This document shows, in pieces, positions 62,153-64,000 of a DNA stretch of 64,000 bases. Each line of letters opens with the position of its first letter. Position 1 is the stretch's first letter. A program made the position numbers and the translations under genes. The notes beneath the pieces are model-generated. The model was not told the origin of the DNA. It searched no databases and saw nothing but the letters and a program-made list of their open reading frames with translations. Source of the stretch: Nocardiopsis_C rhodophaea (lineage in GTDB: Bacteria; Actinomycetota; Actinomycetes; Streptosporangiales; Streptosporangiaceae); contig NZ_BAAAPC010000013.1 of the NCBI RefSeq assembly GCF_039530945.1, positions 128,466 to 192,465 of the forward strand, in the 5' to 3' direction.

Positions 62153-62971
62153 GTGAGGGGCTCAGTCGAGAGAGTTCGATTGAGCGTTTCTCATCTTTCA
62201 GCCAGAAGACTGAGCAGTGTCGAATACGCAGCTGTCGTACTGTTGGTCACGGTCGTTGCCACCGCCGTCCTCGCCTTCGGCCTGCCGACCGAGGTCAAAT
62301 CGCTCTACGACACCGGCGTCTGCCGCATCACAGACGGCGAGGATTGCGACGACAAACAAGGCGCGTCCAGCGCGACGGATCCTGGTGATAGCGCGGACGG
62401 CACTCCAGAGGCCGACGCACCTGTCACCAACCCCACGGCACCCAACGGCCAAGGAGATGAGAAAGGCAACGAGGACGGCACAAAAGGAGACACTGAAGTC
62501 CAGGAAGGAGACAAGGAGGGTGGGGAAGAACCTACCGATGGCAAGGAAGTCCTCGTCTACACCCAGGAGGACGCCGACGACCTCCTCAACGCCTATGATG
62601 AGCTCAACGCTGCCGAGACAGCCAGTGATAAGGAGGGCAACGGCTATGACGAGATCTACGACTCACTGATTGAGCTGGTCGGCGACATCATTGGTTACAA
62701 CGACGCCAAGGCCTGCATCACCGAAGGTGACATCATGGCCTGCATATGGACCGTCGTTGGATTCACTCCCTGGGGCAAAGGCGCTAAGCTCCTCAAGAGC
62801 GCTCCCGAGATCATCAAGTTCTGGAACCGCTTCCGCAGAGCGCGGTCGGCGAAGGCTGCGGCTGCGACACGTCTGGCGAAGGCGCGCAAAGCGCTGGATG
62901 ACCTGAAGAAGCGTGCGGACAACAACCGGGTCACACGCACGTGCCCAGTGCCTTCCGCAGCCGGTAGCTAA
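62153..62971 (+). CDS. Prepilin-type polymorphic toxin N-terminal part, ended by an in-frame TAA
   Basis: 272 residues from GTG 62153. The prepilin-like segment is SVEYAAVVLLVTVVATAVLA, but the Gly expected before the cleavage site is replaced (SARRLSSVEY), so processing is doubtful. Cys57 and Cys65 follow (TGVCRITDGEDC), then a Gly/Glu/Asp linker and the pre-toxin segment YNDAKACITEGDIMACIWTV with FTPWGKGAK. After a basic helix it stops at TAA 62969-62971 without a HINT domain. The same frame stays open to 63418 and encodes a tip-like domain, so the gene may be a full toxin broken by one nonsense codon. Confidence 0.75.
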   Translation: MRGSVERVRLSVSHLSARRLSSVEYAAVVLLVTVVATAVLAFGLPTEVKSLYDTGVCRITDGEDCDDKQGASSATDPGDSADGTPEADAPVTNPTAPNGQGDEKGNEDGTKGDTEVQEGDKEGGEEPTDGKEVLVYTQEDADDLLNAYDELNAAETASDKEGNGYDEIYDSLIELVGDIIGYNDAKACITEGDIMACIWTVVGFTPWGKGAKLLKSAPEIIKFWNRFRRARSAKAAAATRLAKARKALDDLKKRADNNRVTRTCPVPSAAGS

Positions 62972-63058
62972 CTTTGGATCCCGCTCTGCATAGGCGAGGG
63001 GGAGCTGTATACAAGGCAGCTCGAGATAGGCCCCTCTGGTACTGTCTCGGGAACCGAG

Positions 63059-63418
63059 GTGCATGGCGGCTTTTACAACGGTGAGACCGAACCCCTTGTA
63101 CTGGTCAAGAAAGGCCTCGACGACAACATCGGTCTTGGTGACGGTTTCACCGCCCGCCGCGACGTCTTCCCAATGGGCAACGGCACCGACTTCGAGATCC
63201 ACGTTTACTACAAGGGCAAGGAGTACGGGATCTTCGGCAGCGAGGGATGGTTCAATAAGCACGGCATCAGTAAAGATGTCTCCATCCCGAAGAAGATCGA
63301 GGACCGACTCAAGGGGAAGGCCATCGAGACCATGCGCAAGCAGGGGCGTCTCGGACCAAAAGGCACCGATAACAAGGGCGATAATTGGAAGCGTCCACGT
63401 CTCGGGGGAGGATGCTAG
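63059..63418 (+). CDS. Possible C-terminal toxin domain, in frame after the stop of the previous gene
   Basis: 119 residues if GTG 63059 is used; the frame is open from 62972 directly behind the TAA. The sequence includes HGGFYNGETEPLVLVKKGLD, DVFPMGNGTDFEIHVYYKGK and EYGIFGSEGWFNKHG, ending in a basic tail. It is compact and charged, like a toxin tip, with no family I can name. No good ribosome site precedes the GTG, so it may only be expressed by readthrough. It overlaps the start of the next gene by one base (TAGTG). Confidence 0.6.
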   Translation: MHGGFYNGETEPLVLVKKGLDDNIGLGDGFTARRDVFPMGNGTDFEIHVYYKGKEYGIFGSEGWFNKHGISKDVSIPKKIEDRLKGKAIETMRKQGRLGPKGTDNKGDNWKRPRLGGGC

Positions 63419-63873
63419 TGCAGTACGTGCAAGCCTACTGGAGTGATGAGTGGCAGGCCTACTGGACGAACCCGCAGGAGTATCTTGACCAGCTGCCGCG
63501 ACTGCTCCCTCAACTCCCGGACGGCGCGCGTGCATACTCCTCTGCCACAGGGCACTACGACTTCTACTCGTCCAGCTGTGTGAAGGACCTGAAACTTTCG
63601 CAAATCGAGATCCCGCATGACAAAGTCACCAGCCTGCGGATCCACTTTGCCCCCAACCCCTTCAAGCACGACTCAGGGCTGACCATCACCTACATGGCTG
63701 TGACCTCATTCGATGTGGAATGCGAGAAGGCAGACGGACTTGTGGGCTTAGGCGACGTCATGTTGGACGAGGTACTGCCCAACGATTCAGGCTGCACTCA
63801 CGAGATCGCTTTCCATTCCGGACGTATAAAGATCACGTGCTCCGACCTCTCCGCCAAGTGGGAGAAGAGTTAA
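63418..63873 (+). CDS. Candidate immunity protein
   Basis: 151 residues from GTG 63418, with GGGGGAGG 6 nt upstream; ATG 63412 is in frame but too close to that site. Begins QYVQAYWSDEWQAYWTNPQE, then a beta-rich domain (LRIHFAPNPFKHDSGLTITY) and an acidic C-terminus (DVMLDEVLPNDSGCTHEIAF). No family recognised. Position directly behind a toxin tip, one-base overlap and acidity fit an immunity gene. The last 127 bp of the window after it show no gene. Confidence 0.7.
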   Translation: MQYVQAYWSDEWQAYWTNPQEYLDQLPRLLPQLPDGARAYSSATGHYDFYSSSCVKDLKLSQIEIPHDKVTSLRIHFAPNPFKHDSGLTITYMAVTSFDVECEKADGLVGLGDVMLDEVLPNDSGCTHEIAFHSGRIKITCSDLSAKWEKS

Positions 63874-64000
63874 CCTCGATTCGTCAGGGGGTGCGGCTGT
63901 TGACCGGTCCGGCACTTCGCCCGTTATGTCCCCTGCCGGTGGAGGACGGGCCGTCGCGTGACGCTGCGGGGTGCGCCGGGATCCACTGGCCCGGGATGTC

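Overview
The window is high-G+C DNA from a filamentous actinomycete, probably of the Nocardiopsis/Streptomonospora/Streptomyces type. Pointers are the many GTG and TTG starts, DUF2510, DUF397 and DUF5753 relatives, a Streptomyces-subtilisin-inhibitor-like protein, a PadR regulator, oligoribonuclease and an actinobacterial Tad (Flp) pilus locus. The genus is inferred from gene content only.

1-17 kb is conserved chromosome. It holds a homogentisate catabolic block (fumarylacetoacetase, a conserved hypothetical protein, homogentisate 1,2-dioxygenase, an FAD aromatic hydroxylase and an MBL-fold hydrolase) facing a gamma-glutamyltransferase-like gene and an IclR regulator. An NlpC/P60 hydrolase, a PolA-like polymerase, a 2-hydroxyacid dehydrogenase, a PadR regulator and a SpoU/TrmH methyltransferase follow. 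17-26 kb encodes envelope and housekeeping proteins: an SSI-like inhibitor, two tandem solute-binding/VWA paralogues, an amidase-like protein, a DUF2510 protein, Orn and tRNA-His(GTG). 26-30 kb holds a small GntR gene facing three overlapping mini-genes, a gene-poor stretch with a 26-bp perfect inverted repeat, and a tryptophan-dioxygenase-like protein coupled to a LysE exporter.

30-48 kb is a Tad pilus locus. Two paralogous zinc-ribbon proteins of unknown function precede cpaB, a cpaE-tadE fusion, tadE, tadA, tadB, tadC, a sensor kinase, a LuxR-type response regulator and the Flp pilin. Next come unusual accessory genes in which a prepilin-like N-terminus (Gly, a short segment ending in Glu, a hydrophobic helix) is fused to other domains: a Tad-like segment on a VldE-type peptidase, a pilin segment on a lytic-transglycosylase-like domain, and pilin segments on large unknown ectodomains. 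An OmpA-like lipoprotein and a signal-peptide protein lie among them.

48-64 kb is a plastic island of transposase debris (IS3, IS30, ISAs1, IS701, IS5 and ISL3 types) interleaved with polymorphic-toxin modules. At least three toxin genes use the same prepilin-like N-terminus followed by two conserved Cys, an acidic linker and a conserved pre-toxin segment. Two of them carry an intein-like HINT domain and a variable C-terminal toxin, with candidate immunity genes downstream. One (deaminase type) is decayed but retains its immunity gene. Copies of GGGCCC, often about 21 bp apart, lie about 60-100 bp upstream of flp and of several of these genes, suggesting one regulon, possibly of the neighbouring response regulator. 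My main hypothesis is a Tad-pilus-linked family of cell-wall hydrolases and contact-dependent toxins displayed or secreted as pseudopilins.
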